A stretch of 64,000 bases of DNA, taken from DAOUTW01 sp964523575 (lineage in GTDB: Bacteria > Zixibacteria > MSB-5A5 > GN15 > JAAZOE01). The notes under the pieces were generated by a model, which was not told the origin of the DNA, searched no databases, and worked only from the letters and a program-made list of their open reading frames with translations. Below, piece by piece: positions 1 to 7,748 of this stretch. Location: the NCBI GenBank assembly GCA_964523575.1, contig CAZGAV010000001.1:60657-124656 (forward strand), in the 5' to 3' direction. A program made the translations under genes and the position numbers. Numbering within the stretch: position 1 is the stretch's first letter; every line of letters begins with the position of its first letter.

Positions 1-144
1 GGCGTAGGCGCAAAACAAGCCGCCGAAAAGCAGGATCTCCGTCAAAAGGAAAATCCACATCCCCAGCTTGGCTGAGTCCTTCTGCTGGCCGACCTCGCTG
101 AAATGATGAGCCAGGTGAGCGGGGCGTCCCTCTGATTGACTCAT
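1..144 (-). CDS. ctaE: cytochrome c oxidase subunit III, N-terminal part (runs off left edge)
   Basis: Only the first 48 residues are in the window. The reverse strand from 144 reads MSQSEGRPAHLAHHFSEVGQ and continues into a first membrane helix (MWIFLLTEILLFGGLFCAYA). The short hydrophilic N-terminus, then a KLGMW motif leading into a helix containing TEILLFGG, is typical of heme-copper oxidase subunit III. It follows ctaD by 15 nt in the same direction, so it is the next gene of the caa3 oxidase operon. The 3' end lies outside the window. Confidence 0.88.
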   Translation of the reverse strand, partial: MSQSEGRPAHLAHHFSEVGQQKDSAKLGMWIFLLTEILLFGGLFCAYA

Positions 145-159
145 CGCGTTGGCTCCATA

Positions 160-1764
160 TTATTCACGCTCCACCAAAACTTTGTCATAATCATAAGGAC
201 CATGCGTCAGCTTCGGCGTTTCCAGAAAATTCTCGGGCGGCGGCGGCGACGAATTGGTCCATTCCAGCGTCAGCGATCCCCAGGGGTTGCTCGACGCCCG
301 GCGACCCCGGAACAAAGAATGTATCAGGTATATGAACATGATTAAAAAGCCCAATCCCAGAATCCACGATCCGTACGAAGAGAAGGCGTGGAGCGGCTGG
401 TACTGGTCGAGGTAATTGTAATAGCGGCGCGGCATACCCTTGGCTCCCAGGATAAACTGGGTGAAGAAGGTGACATTGAATCCGATAAAGATCAACGCTA
501 CCGAAATCTTGCCCCACCGTTCGCTGTACATCCGCCCGAACATTTTGGGCCACCAGAAATGCAACCCGCCAAGGAAGGCCATGACCGTGCCTCCCATCAT
601 GACATAATGGAAATGAGCGACGATGAAATAGGTGTCATGCAGGTGCACATCGACCGCCAGAGCGCCGAGAAATATCCCGGTCAGGCCGCCGATGGTGAAT
701 AAAAACAGGAAGGAGAGGGCATAGAGCATCGGTGTTTCCAGGCTGATACGGCCTTTGTACATGGTAGCCAGCCAGTTGAAAACCTTGATGCCCGACGGGA
801 TGGCGACCAGAAAAGTCAGGGAGGAAAAGATCATGGCGGCCAGTTCCGACTGGCCGCTGACGAACATATGATGACCCCACACCAGGAAGCTGATGAAGGC
901 GATGGCCAGACTGGAAAAGGCGATGGCCGAGTAACCGAAAATTTTCTTATGCGAAAAGGTGGCGATCAATTCGCTGATGATGCCCATGCCGGGAAGGATC
1001 ATGATGTACACGGCCGGATGCGAATAAAACCAGAAAAAATGCTGATAGAGCACCGGATCGCCCCCCATCGAAGGATCGAAAATGCCGATACCGAAAGTCC
1101 GTTCCAGAATCAGGAGAATCAGCGTTATTCCCAGAACCGGCGTGGCCAGCACCTGGATAATCGCCGTGGCGTACAGGCCCCAGACAAAAAGCGGCATCTT
1201 GAACCAGGTCATGCCGGGGATGCGCAGTTTATGGATAGTGACGATAAAATTCAAGCCGGTGAATATCGATGAAAAACCGAGGATGAAGACCCCCAGCGTC
1301 ATCGAGATCACCGAAGTTGTCGTCCGGGTACTGTAGGGTGTATAGAAGGTCCATCCGGTATCGACCGATCCGGCGATGATTGAATACAGCGCGAAGAGGG
1401 CCCCGAAAATATAGACATACCAGCTGGCCAGATTCAGGCGCGGAAAGGCGACGTCTTTGGCGCCGATCATCTGCGGCAGGACGAAATTCCCCAGCGAGGC
1501 CGGTATCGAGGGGATGATGAAAAGGAAAATCATGATGGCGCCGTGCAGAGTAAAAATCTGATTGTAGGTATTGGCGCCGACCAGATCCTTTCCCGGATGA
1601 AGCAATTCCAGCCGAATAATCAGAGCCAGAACGCCGCCGACAATAAAGAACGTCATGATCCCGGCCAGGTAGAGCAGGCCGATGCGCTTATGGTCAAGCG
1701 TAAAAAGCCAGCTTTTCAGGCCTTTGGGCTGTTTCAGATAGTTGGGAACAACGGTAGCATCCAT
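160..1764 (-). CDS. ctaD: caa3-type cytochrome c oxidase subunit I (A2 family)
   Basis: This is the catalytic subunit of a heme-copper oxidase, which reduces O2 at a heme a3-CuB centre and pumps protons across the inner membrane. The 534-residue product is nearly all membrane helices. Visible motifs are the CuB ligand and cross-linked tyrosine region WFYSHPAVYI, VWGHHMFV (CuB histidines) and HFHYVMMGG (heme ligands). YSHPAV, without the D-channel glutamate of the GHPEV type, places it in the A2 subfamily, as in caa3 oxidases of Rhodothermus and Thermus. It lies between ctaC (9-nt gap) and the subunit III gene in one operon. Its electron donor is probably the cytochrome c domain fused to ctaC. 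Confidence 0.96.
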   Translation of the reverse strand: MDATVVPNYLKQPKGLKSWLFTLDHKRIGLLYLAGIMTFFIVGGVLALIIRLELLHPGKDLVGANTYNQIFTLHGAIMIFLFIIPSIPASLGNFVLPQMIGAKDVAFPRLNLASWYVYIFGALFALYSIIAGSVDTGWTFYTPYSTRTTTSVISMTLGVFILGFSSIFTGLNFIVTIHKLRIPGMTWFKMPLFVWGLYATAIIQVLATPVLGITLILLILERTFGIGIFDPSMGGDPVLYQHFFWFYSHPAVYIMILPGMGIISELIATFSHKKIFGYSAIAFSSLAIAFISFLVWGHHMFVSGQSELAAMIFSSLTFLVAIPSGIKVFNWLATMYKGRISLETPMLYALSFLFLFTIGGLTGIFLGALAVDVHLHDTYFIVAHFHYVMMGGTVMAFLGGLHFWWPKMFGRMYSERWGKISVALIFIGFNVTFFTQFILGAKGMPRRYYNYLDQYQPLHAFSSYGSWILGLGFLIMFIYLIHSLFRGRRASSNPWGSLTLEWTNSSPPPPENFLETPKLTHGPYDYDKVLVERE

Positions 1765-1773
1765 AAAATGGCC

Positions 1774-2721
1774 CTATTCCTTTTTGAGCGATTTGATGAA
1801 AGCGATCAGGGCGTCGATCTGACGATCATCCAGCAAACCCTGATAAGTCGGCATCACCGGCTGGAACCCGGCCACGATTTTCGCCTGCGGGTGGAGGATC
1901 GATTCCCGGATATAATTCTCATCGACCGTAACCGAACTGCCGTCGGCCATTTTCTGGGCCTCGCCGTAAATGCCCAGGAAGCTCGGCCCCGTATGCGGGA
2001 CGCCGTCGATCCGATGGCAGGTCACACAGGCCTTGGAGGTATATAGTTGTTTGCCGTATTCGGCCGGCGAAACCCCTTCGCCGGCACCGGCTCCCTCCTG
2101 AATCCACTGGTCGAATTCATATTCTCCCAGCACCCGCACCCGGCCGATCATGTCGGAATGTGAAGTGCCGCAATATTCGGCGCAAAACAGATTATGTTCG
2201 CCGACCTCGGGAGCCTCGAACCAGATACCGGTATAACGATTGGGGAGAACATCCATTTTAATCCGGAAATCGGGGACATAAAAGCTGTGAATGACATCCT
2301 TGGACGACATCAGCAGGCGGATCGGCTTGCCGACCGGAACCACCAGATCATTTACAGTCGAAGCGCCGTTGGGATAATTGAAACTCCAGAACCATTGCTG
2401 GCCGGTGACCTTGATCTCATAAGCGTCCTTGGGAGACACATACATCTTGAGGTAAACTCTGAAGCCCCAGAAAAAAACAATCACGACCAGGATGATGGGG
2501 ATGGCCGTCCAGAGTATTTCCAGCTTGAGGTTTTGCGTCACTCCCGACGTCAGTTCTTCCTTGCCGCGCCGCCGGTACCGGATCACAAAATAGACGATCG
2601 TTAGAACGACGATGGCAAAAAAGACGATGGCGCTGTACAAAATGAAATTGAACAGGGCGTCAACTTCGGGAGCGATGGTCGATTGCCCCGGGGGCATGAA
2701 CAGTGTTCCTGATGTATCCAT
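1774..2721 (-). CDS. ctaC: caa3 oxidase subunit II with fused cytochrome c domain
   Basis: Subunit II accepts electrons at the binuclear CuA site and passes them to subunit I. In this 315-residue protein two transmembrane helices (about residues 25-47 and 65-87) precede a cupredoxin domain with the CuA signature CAEYCGTSHSDM. A C-terminal class I cytochrome c domain carries one heme site, CVTCH, and a distal Met in the QPVMPTYQG region. The fusion defines a caa3 oxidase, so no separate soluble cytochrome c is strictly needed between alternative complex III and the oxidase. No good ribosome binding site precedes the ATG at 2721. A second in-frame ATG at residue 9 is possible. Confidence 0.95.
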   Translation of the reverse strand: MDTSGTLFMPPGQSTIAPEVDALFNFILYSAIVFFAIVVLTIVYFVIRYRRRGKEELTSGVTQNLKLEILWTAIPIILVVIVFFWGFRVYLKMYVSPKDAYEIKVTGQQWFWSFNYPNGASTVNDLVVPVGKPIRLLMSSKDVIHSFYVPDFRIKMDVLPNRYTGIWFEAPEVGEHNLFCAEYCGTSHSDMIGRVRVLGEYEFDQWIQEGAGAGEGVSPAEYGKQLYTSKACVTCHRIDGVPHTGPSFLGIYGEAQKMADGSSVTVDENYIRESILHPQAKIVAGFQPVMPTYQGLLDDRQIDALIAFIKSLKKE

Positions 2722-2745
2722 AACCGTTTACGACGACTTTGGCCG

Positions 2746-3594
2746 TTATTGTCCTTTCGTATCTTTGGCGCGAATCGACCGGCGGCGCCACTCCCAGAGC
2801 CAGAATATCCCCAGAAAAACCGCCAGTCCGGCCAGGGTCAGGATGCCGCCGACTTTCATGACATTGCCGGCCAGTACCGTATACCCCCCCGCATCGGGAT
2901 CGTAGTGATAACAATACAACAACACCCGGTCGAAAGTATTTCCTATCTTTTCCTCAGAGGCTTCCATCAGGGCCAGTTTCAAATCGCGCTCTTTGAATTC
3001 TATCCCGTAGAGGTAGCGCGAGATGACGCCGGAGCCGGTCAGGATAGTAATTAAAGCCGGATGGGCGTACTGCTGATGCTCATCGTCATAATAGTACATG
3101 AAACCGATAGCGTCGGCCAGCCGCCGCGATTGATTGCCGTCGGCGACAAAAAAAGTCCATCCCTCGGCCGCTTCGGGACGGCCCATGCTGTTTACATAAT
3201 TCTTCTTCTTGGCGGCCGCCAGATCGAAGGTTTCGGTCGGGTCGATGCTGACCGTCAAAAGGCGATAATCCTTGCCCGGCGTCAATGACATCCCGCGGGC
3301 GGCCTCGACTACCCCATTGAGGACCAGGTTGCACAGCATCGGGCAGGTGTAATAGGCCATGATAAGCACCACCGGCTTGCCGTCGGAAAAATAATTACCG
3401 AGAGTGACAGCCTCGCCTTTGTCGTTGGTCAGAGGAATATCAAGGGGGATAGTATCGCCAGGATGTTCCAGCACATCGATGCCTCTGAGAGCGGGGTCGT
3501 CGTCCTTGATGACCTGTCCGTAACCGATGCTTGAGGCATACAAGAGCAACATGGTCATGATTAGGCTTACTTTTTTGGAACCATCAATACGCAT
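2746..3594 (-). CDS. sco: SCO1/SenC family copper chaperone, membrane anchored
   Basis: Sco proteins deliver copper to, or reduce, the CuA site of oxidase subunit II. The 282-residue product has an N-terminal hydrophobic segment (MTMLLLYASSIGYG), a thioredoxin-like fold with the copper-binding CPMLC motif, and a later His in the DEHQQYAHPA region. A C-terminal membrane helix (VGGILTLAGLAVFLGIFWLW) is the layout seen in Sco proteins encoded inside ACIII-caa3 clusters. It lies 24 nt upstream of ctaC in the same operon, which fits CuA maturation of that subunit. Confidence 0.92.
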   Translation of the reverse strand: MRIDGSKKVSLIMTMLLLYASSIGYGQVIKDDDPALRGIDVLEHPGDTIPLDIPLTNDKGEAVTLGNYFSDGKPVVLIMAYYTCPMLCNLVLNGVVEAARGMSLTPGKDYRLLTVSIDPTETFDLAAAKKKNYVNSMGRPEAAEGWTFFVADGNQSRRLADAIGFMYYYDDEHQQYAHPALITILTGSGVISRYLYGIEFKERDLKLALMEASEEKIGNTFDRVLLYCYHYDPDAGGYTVLAGNVMKVGGILTLAGLAVFLGIFWLWEWRRRSIRAKDTKGQ

Positions 3595-3618
3595 ATTTCT
3601 AAATCCATAGATGCTTTA

Positions 3619-3978
3619 TTATTTATTTTTCGATCCGGTGGTCCGTGCCCGATAAGCCTCATCGGCCAGCAATTCCATCGCCCGTTCGATCGGGATACGA
3701 TATATGCCCTTTTGGGCGTCGAGTACGGCGTATGAATTCAGTTCCTCTTCCTCCCGGGCACGAAGTTCGCGCAACGGCGCCGATTGCGGCTTCAAAACCG
3801 CTTCATATACGGCTTCCTCTTTGGCCGCCGTAAAATAATCGAGAGCGAAAAGAACGATAACCGTCAGAATCACAACCCCCAAAATACCGAAGAAAAAGAC
3901 CTTGGTCAGGTTGACATCCTGTTTCTCGTAACCCGTGTTCTCCGGTTCGTTATGAGGTTGTACGCTGTGGTCATTCAT
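3619..3978 (-). CDS. small single-helix membrane protein of the ACIII-caa3 cluster
   Basis: This is a 119-residue protein with a hydrophilic N-terminus, one transmembrane helix (about residues 27-47, VFFFGILGVVILTVIVLFAL) and a charged C-terminal part containing LRELRAREEEEL and RIPIERAMELL. Small proteins of this build, with a conserved IPIxxAM-type motif, often occur between actF and sco or ctaC. Their biochemical role is unknown to me. It could be an accessory subunit of alternative complex III or of the oxidase. It is 9 nt from actF and 24 nt from sco, so it is cotranscribed with them. Confidence 0.8.
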   Translation of the reverse strand: MNDHSVQPHNEPENTGYEKQDVNLTKVFFFGILGVVILTVIVLFALDYFTAAKEEAVYEAVLKPQSAPLRELRAREEEELNSYAVLDAQKGIYRIPIERAMELLADEAYRARTTGSKNK

Positions 3979-3987
3979 TGCGATAAC

Positions 3988-5172
3988 CTAATGATCGATG
4001 AAATCGATCGACTGTTTGAGCCTTGGGTCTGATATCGGCACCAGCGGTTTGACGGTAAAAATATGCCAGAAACGCGCCAGGAAAGCACCGCCGACGGCCA
4101 TCATGGCCGCCGCATCGATCCATGACGGCTGAATGCCATGGGGATGCAGGGTCGGCATGATAATCCAGTGCAGATCGACGTAATGCATTATCAGCATGCC
4201 GAGGGCGAAAATTTTGAGCATGGTCAGGTTCCGTTTGGCGCCGCGGGTGATCAGGATAAAGAAGGGGATGATAAAATGGCCGAAGATCAGAAACAGGGAT
4301 GTCCCCTTCCACGAACCCTGCCACCGATCCAAATACCAGACAGTTTCTTCGGGAATATTGCCGTACCAGATCAGGAGATACTGGGAAAAGGCCATATAGC
4401 CCCAGAAAATCAGGAAAGCGAAAAGAAGTTTGCCGAGATCAAAGTAATGCTCGACGGAGATAACCTCGGATAAAATCCCGCGCCGACGCAGGTAAAGCGC
4501 CACCAGAATCATAAAAGCCAGCACTGCCACAGTCGCCCCGGAGAAAATATAGACTCCGAATATAGTCGAATACCAGTGAGCGTCGAGTGACATCATCCAG
4601 TCGAAGGATGCGAATGACACGGTAACCGCAAAAGCAATCATCCCGGGGGCGCTGATCCGGTTGAATTTCGGCTTTAGTTCCGGAGTATCACCCCGGTCCT
4701 GCAGGAAGGAGACTTTGCGAAGCAGATATGACAGCAGGGTCCAGACCCCGAAATAGATAATGCCCCGGATGATAAAGAAAGGCGTGTTCAAAAAGGCCGC
4801 TTTCCCCTGTAGCAACTCGTCATGAGCGACAATATCGGCGTGGCTCCAACTATACAGGTCTGGAAGGCCGGCAATAATGGGCAGGAAAGCGATGAACATG
4901 AAGGGCAGAACCGCCATGACGCTTTCGGACAGCCGGCGCAGAACCACGCTCCAGGTGGATCCGGTCAGGTGATGGAGCATGGTGAAGAACAGTCCGCCGA
5001 GTGCCAGAGTCAGCCAGTAGGCATAGGCCGTCAACCAGGAGAAATAAAGCTGTCGGCTGTCGACAAAATAGCCGGCGACGGAGGCGGCCAGCCCAATCGC
5101 GCCGACTATCATGGCCGTTTTGTGATAACGTCCCGGATCGGTCACCCGAAATGTCGCACTATCCCACTTCAT
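3988..5172 (-). CDS. actF: alternative complex III, integral membrane subunit ActF
   Basis: ActF is one of the membrane subunits of alternative complex III, a quinol:electron-acceptor oxidoreductase that replaces the bc1 complex in many bacteria of the FCB group. The 394-residue protein has about ten hydrophobic helices and the DWMMSLDAHWYSTIFGVY region typical of ActF. The start ATG overlaps the stop of actE by 4 nt (ATGA), which indicates translational coupling. It acts in the inner membrane together with ActC. Confidence 0.92.
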   Translation of the reverse strand: MKWDSATFRVTDPGRYHKTAMIVGAIGLAASVAGYFVDSRQLYFSWLTAYAYWLTLALGGLFFTMLHHLTGSTWSVVLRRLSESVMAVLPFMFIAFLPIIAGLPDLYSWSHADIVAHDELLQGKAAFLNTPFFIIRGIIYFGVWTLLSYLLRKVSFLQDRGDTPELKPKFNRISAPGMIAFAVTVSFASFDWMMSLDAHWYSTIFGVYIFSGATVAVLAFMILVALYLRRRGILSEVISVEHYFDLGKLLFAFLIFWGYMAFSQYLLIWYGNIPEETVWYLDRWQGSWKGTSLFLIFGHFIIPFFILITRGAKRNLTMLKIFALGMLIMHYVDLHWIIMPTLHPHGIQPSWIDAAAMMAVGGAFLARFWHIFTVKPLVPISDPRLKQSIDFIDH

Positions 5173-5807
5173 TGCCCCGCCTGTTTTATTTTATTCCGCA
5201 ATTCCTCGGGCACGTCGTCCACGGTGGCATTCCAGCTTCTCTGCAGGGCCCTGAGATAGGCGACGATGGCCCAGCGGTCGGCAACTCGAACCTGGTTGCC
5301 GTAGGTCGGCATATTCCGCACGCCATGCGAAATGACGTCGAAGTAATATCCGTTTTTCATCTGGATGATGTTATCCTGATGGAACGAGGGCGGCGGCACA
5401 TAGCCGCGACTGACCATAATCCCGCGTCCGTCGCCGACGCGGCTGTGGCAAGGGGAACAATAGATATCGAACCTTTCCCGGCCCCGTTGCAGAAGCTGGA
5501 GGTTGATCTCGAGCGGATTATCCTCGACATATTCGCCCCGGGCGTCTTTGCCGGTATAATAGACGATGCTGTCATGAAGCTCGTCCAGAGCCACTGTGCC
5601 GGGCACCGGCATTCTCATGGTGGCGCCGTCGGCGAAAAACTTGCTTTCGGCCTGCGGTTTATATTTCTCCTGCTCATCCATATTGGGATTGATATGAATC
5701 GGCGTTCTTCTGGACGGCCGTCCCCGCCCGCATCCGGCGACGAACATAAACAGGGTCAGGGCCGCCAGCGCCAGAACCAGAATGCGAATATCGATACGCC
5801 GAATCAT
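5169..5807 (-). CDS. actE: alternative complex III mono-heme cytochrome c subunit ActE (lipoprotein)
   Basis: The 212-residue protein has an N-terminal hydrophobic segment ending in a lipobox (FVAGCGRG), so it is probably a periplasm-facing lipoprotein. It then carries a single class I cytochrome c domain with heme site CSPCH, followed by GDGRGIM and a distal Met in RNMPTYGNQV. This heme probably passes electrons from the ActA/ActB module towards the oxidase. Start and stop both overlap the neighbours by 4 nt (ATGA), so actD-actE-actF are translationally coupled. Confidence 0.93.
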   Translation of the reverse strand: MIRRIDIRILVLALAALTLFMFVAGCGRGRPSRRTPIHINPNMDEQEKYKPQAESKFFADGATMRMPVPGTVALDELHDSIVYYTGKDARGEYVEDNPLEINLQLLQRGRERFDIYCSPCHSRVGDGRGIMVSRGYVPPPSFHQDNIIQMKNGYYFDVISHGVRNMPTYGNQVRVADRWAIVAYLRALQRSWNATVDDVPEELRNKIKQAGQ

Positions 5808-6343
5808 CCTCTCAAAACCTCCACTTCGGAAGCGCCGATCGATTTTAGAAAGGCGGCCGTTTTTTCGGCGTCGAATTTGGCATCGTCAGCCTCGATGCTG
5901 ATAAGGAACCCGTCGTCGGTGGCGTTGAATTTGTCGGAATGGAAAACTGGGTGATGCAATCGTGGCAGGCGATTAAGAAACAGCATCCCGAAGGCCGAAG
6001 CCAGGGCGCCGCCGATGACGGCACCGGCAAAAGTGATCGGCACATAAGCCTGGAAACTGAAAAACGGCTTGCCCGAGATCACCAGGGGGTAATTGATGGT
6101 GCTTGTCCACCATTGCAGGCCTAGAAAACTGATTCCGCCGCCAAGAGCCATCAGGCCGGCAATCCAGCCGACCGGGGATCTTTTCAATCCCATCGCCTCA
6201 TCCATACCATGAATCGGGAACGGCGAATGGCAGTCGAATTTGCGATAACCGTCATCGCGTACTTTGGCCGCCGCTCTCAGCAAGGCCCCGGGATTGTCCA
6301 GGCGGGCCAGCATGCCGAGGATTTTCTTCTGATTATTTTCCAT
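5804..6343 (-). CDS. actD: alternative complex III subunit ActD (DUF3341)
   Basis: ActD is a small membrane subunit of alternative complex III. The chosen start at 6343 (MENNQKKILGML) follows a good ribosome binding site (GGGAGG, 5 nt upstream) and gives 179 residues. A longer reading from 6388 has no such support. The protein has a KFDCHSPFPIHGMDEAMG motif near the N-terminus, which is the hallmark of DUF3341, and then two transmembrane helices. The start lies 11 nt inside the end of actC. Confidence 0.92.
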   Translation of the reverse strand: MENNQKKILGMLARLDNPGALLRAAAKVRDDGYRKFDCHSPFPIHGMDEAMGLKRSPVGWIAGLMALGGGISFLGLQWWTSTINYPLVISGKPFFSFQAYVPITFAGAVIGGALASAFGMLFLNRLPRLHHPVFHSDKFNATDDGFLISIEADDAKFDAEKTAAFLKSIGASEVEVLRG

Positions 6344-7730
6344 GGCGGCCTCCCTGATCTGAATGCGGATTGGCCTGCGGCAGGACACCCTTGATTTCAG
6401 ACATGGCGATCATCGGCACGAACCGGACGAACAGCAACAGCAGAGTGAAGAACAAGCCGAAGGAGCCGGCGAGGGTGCTGATATCCCAGAAAGTCGGCTT
6501 ATAATAAGCCCAGCTGGCCGGGAGGAAATCGTTGGCCAGTGAGGTCACGACAATGACGAATCTTTCAAACCACATCCCGACGTTGATCAGGATCGAGGCC
6601 ACGAACATGATGGGAACACTGCGGCGCCATTTCTTGATCCAGAATAGCTGGGGGACGATCACATTACAGGTTACCATGATCCAGTAGGCCCAGGCGTACG
6701 GCCCGGTGGCGCGATTGATGGAGGTGAAAGCCTCGTAGATATTGCCGCTGTACCAGGATATGAAAAATTCGATACTGTAGGCGTAACCGACCATCATCCC
6801 GGTCAGTAGCATGACCTTGTTGATCTTCTCCAGGTGGTTGACGGTAATGAAATCCTGGAGGCCGAAAGTTTTGCGAACGATAATCGACAGAGTCATGACC
6901 ATGGCAAAGCCGGAGAAAATGGCTCCGGCGACAAAGTACGGCGGGAAAATGGTCGTATGCCACCCGGGCAGGATGCTGACGGCAAAGTCGGTGCTGACCA
7001 CCGAATGGACCGACAACACCAGCGGCGTGGAAATGCCGGCCAGAATCAGGTAGGCCAGTTCATAATGCTTCCATTGACGGTTGCCGCCGCGCCATCCGAC
7101 GGAGAAGAAGCCCAGGACTATTTTCCGGAGCCGGGTTTTGGCCCGGTCGCGCATCGTCGCCAGGTCGGGAATCAGGCCGACGTACCAGAACAAGAGCGAC
7201 ACCATAAAATAAGTGCCGACGGCAAAAACGTCCCACAACAGGGGACTTCGGAAATTTGGCCAGATGTCCATCTGGTTCGGTAAAGGAAACATAAAATAGG
7301 CGACCCAAACACGGCCGACATGAATTCCGGGAAAGATCAAGGCGCACATCACCGCCATCAGGGTCATGGCCTCGGCAAAACGGTTAATCGACGTCCGCCA
7401 GCGCTGGCGCAGAAGGAATAGAATGGCTGAAATCAAAGTCCCGGCATGCCCGATGCCGACCCAGAAAACGAAATTGATGATCGCAAATCCCCAGCCCACG
7501 GGAATGTTGACGCCCCAGATACCGATCCCTTCCCAGAACAAATAGCCGATGGAAACCAGCAACAGCAAAGTCAGGCTTCCCGAAATACTGATGGCCAGGT
7601 ACCAGCGCCAGGTGACCTTACGCTCGGCGACGGAACTGATCTTCTCGCTGACCGAATGGAACGTCTGATTTCCCGTCACCAGCGGCGGGTCGGCCCCGGG
7701 AATCGGATATGTTTCTGACGTCGAACTCAC
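6333..7730 (-). CDS. actC: alternative complex III quinol-binding membrane subunit ActC (NrfD/PsrC family)
   Basis: ActC is an NrfD/PsrC-type polytopic membrane protein that carries the quinol-binding site of alternative complex III. The 465-residue product has about ten transmembrane helices. Family segments visible are WVGIGHAGTLISAILFLLRQ, with the conserved GHAGT, and FWYVGLIPDLATMRDR. The start is a GTG (MSSTSETYPIPG) with only a weak ribosome binding site. It lies 18 nt after actB in the same operon. Confidence 0.94.
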   Translation of the reverse strand: MSSTSETYPIPGADPPLVTGNQTFHSVSEKISSVAERKVTWRWYLAISISGSLTLLLLVSIGYLFWEGIGIWGVNIPVGWGFAIINFVFWVGIGHAGTLISAILFLLRQRWRTSINRFAEAMTLMAVMCALIFPGIHVGRVWVAYFMFPLPNQMDIWPNFRSPLLWDVFAVGTYFMVSLLFWYVGLIPDLATMRDRAKTRLRKIVLGFFSVGWRGGNRQWKHYELAYLILAGISTPLVLSVHSVVSTDFAVSILPGWHTTIFPPYFVAGAIFSGFAMVMTLSIIVRKTFGLQDFITVNHLEKINKVMLLTGMMVGYAYSIEFFISWYSGNIYEAFTSINRATGPYAWAYWIMVTCNVIVPQLFWIKKWRRSVPIMFVASILINVGMWFERFVIVVTSLANDFLPASWAYYKPTFWDISTLAGSFGLFFTLLLLFVRFVPMIAMSEIKGVLPQANPHSDQGGRHGK

Positions 7731-7748
7731 TTATATTTTCCGCCTCGT

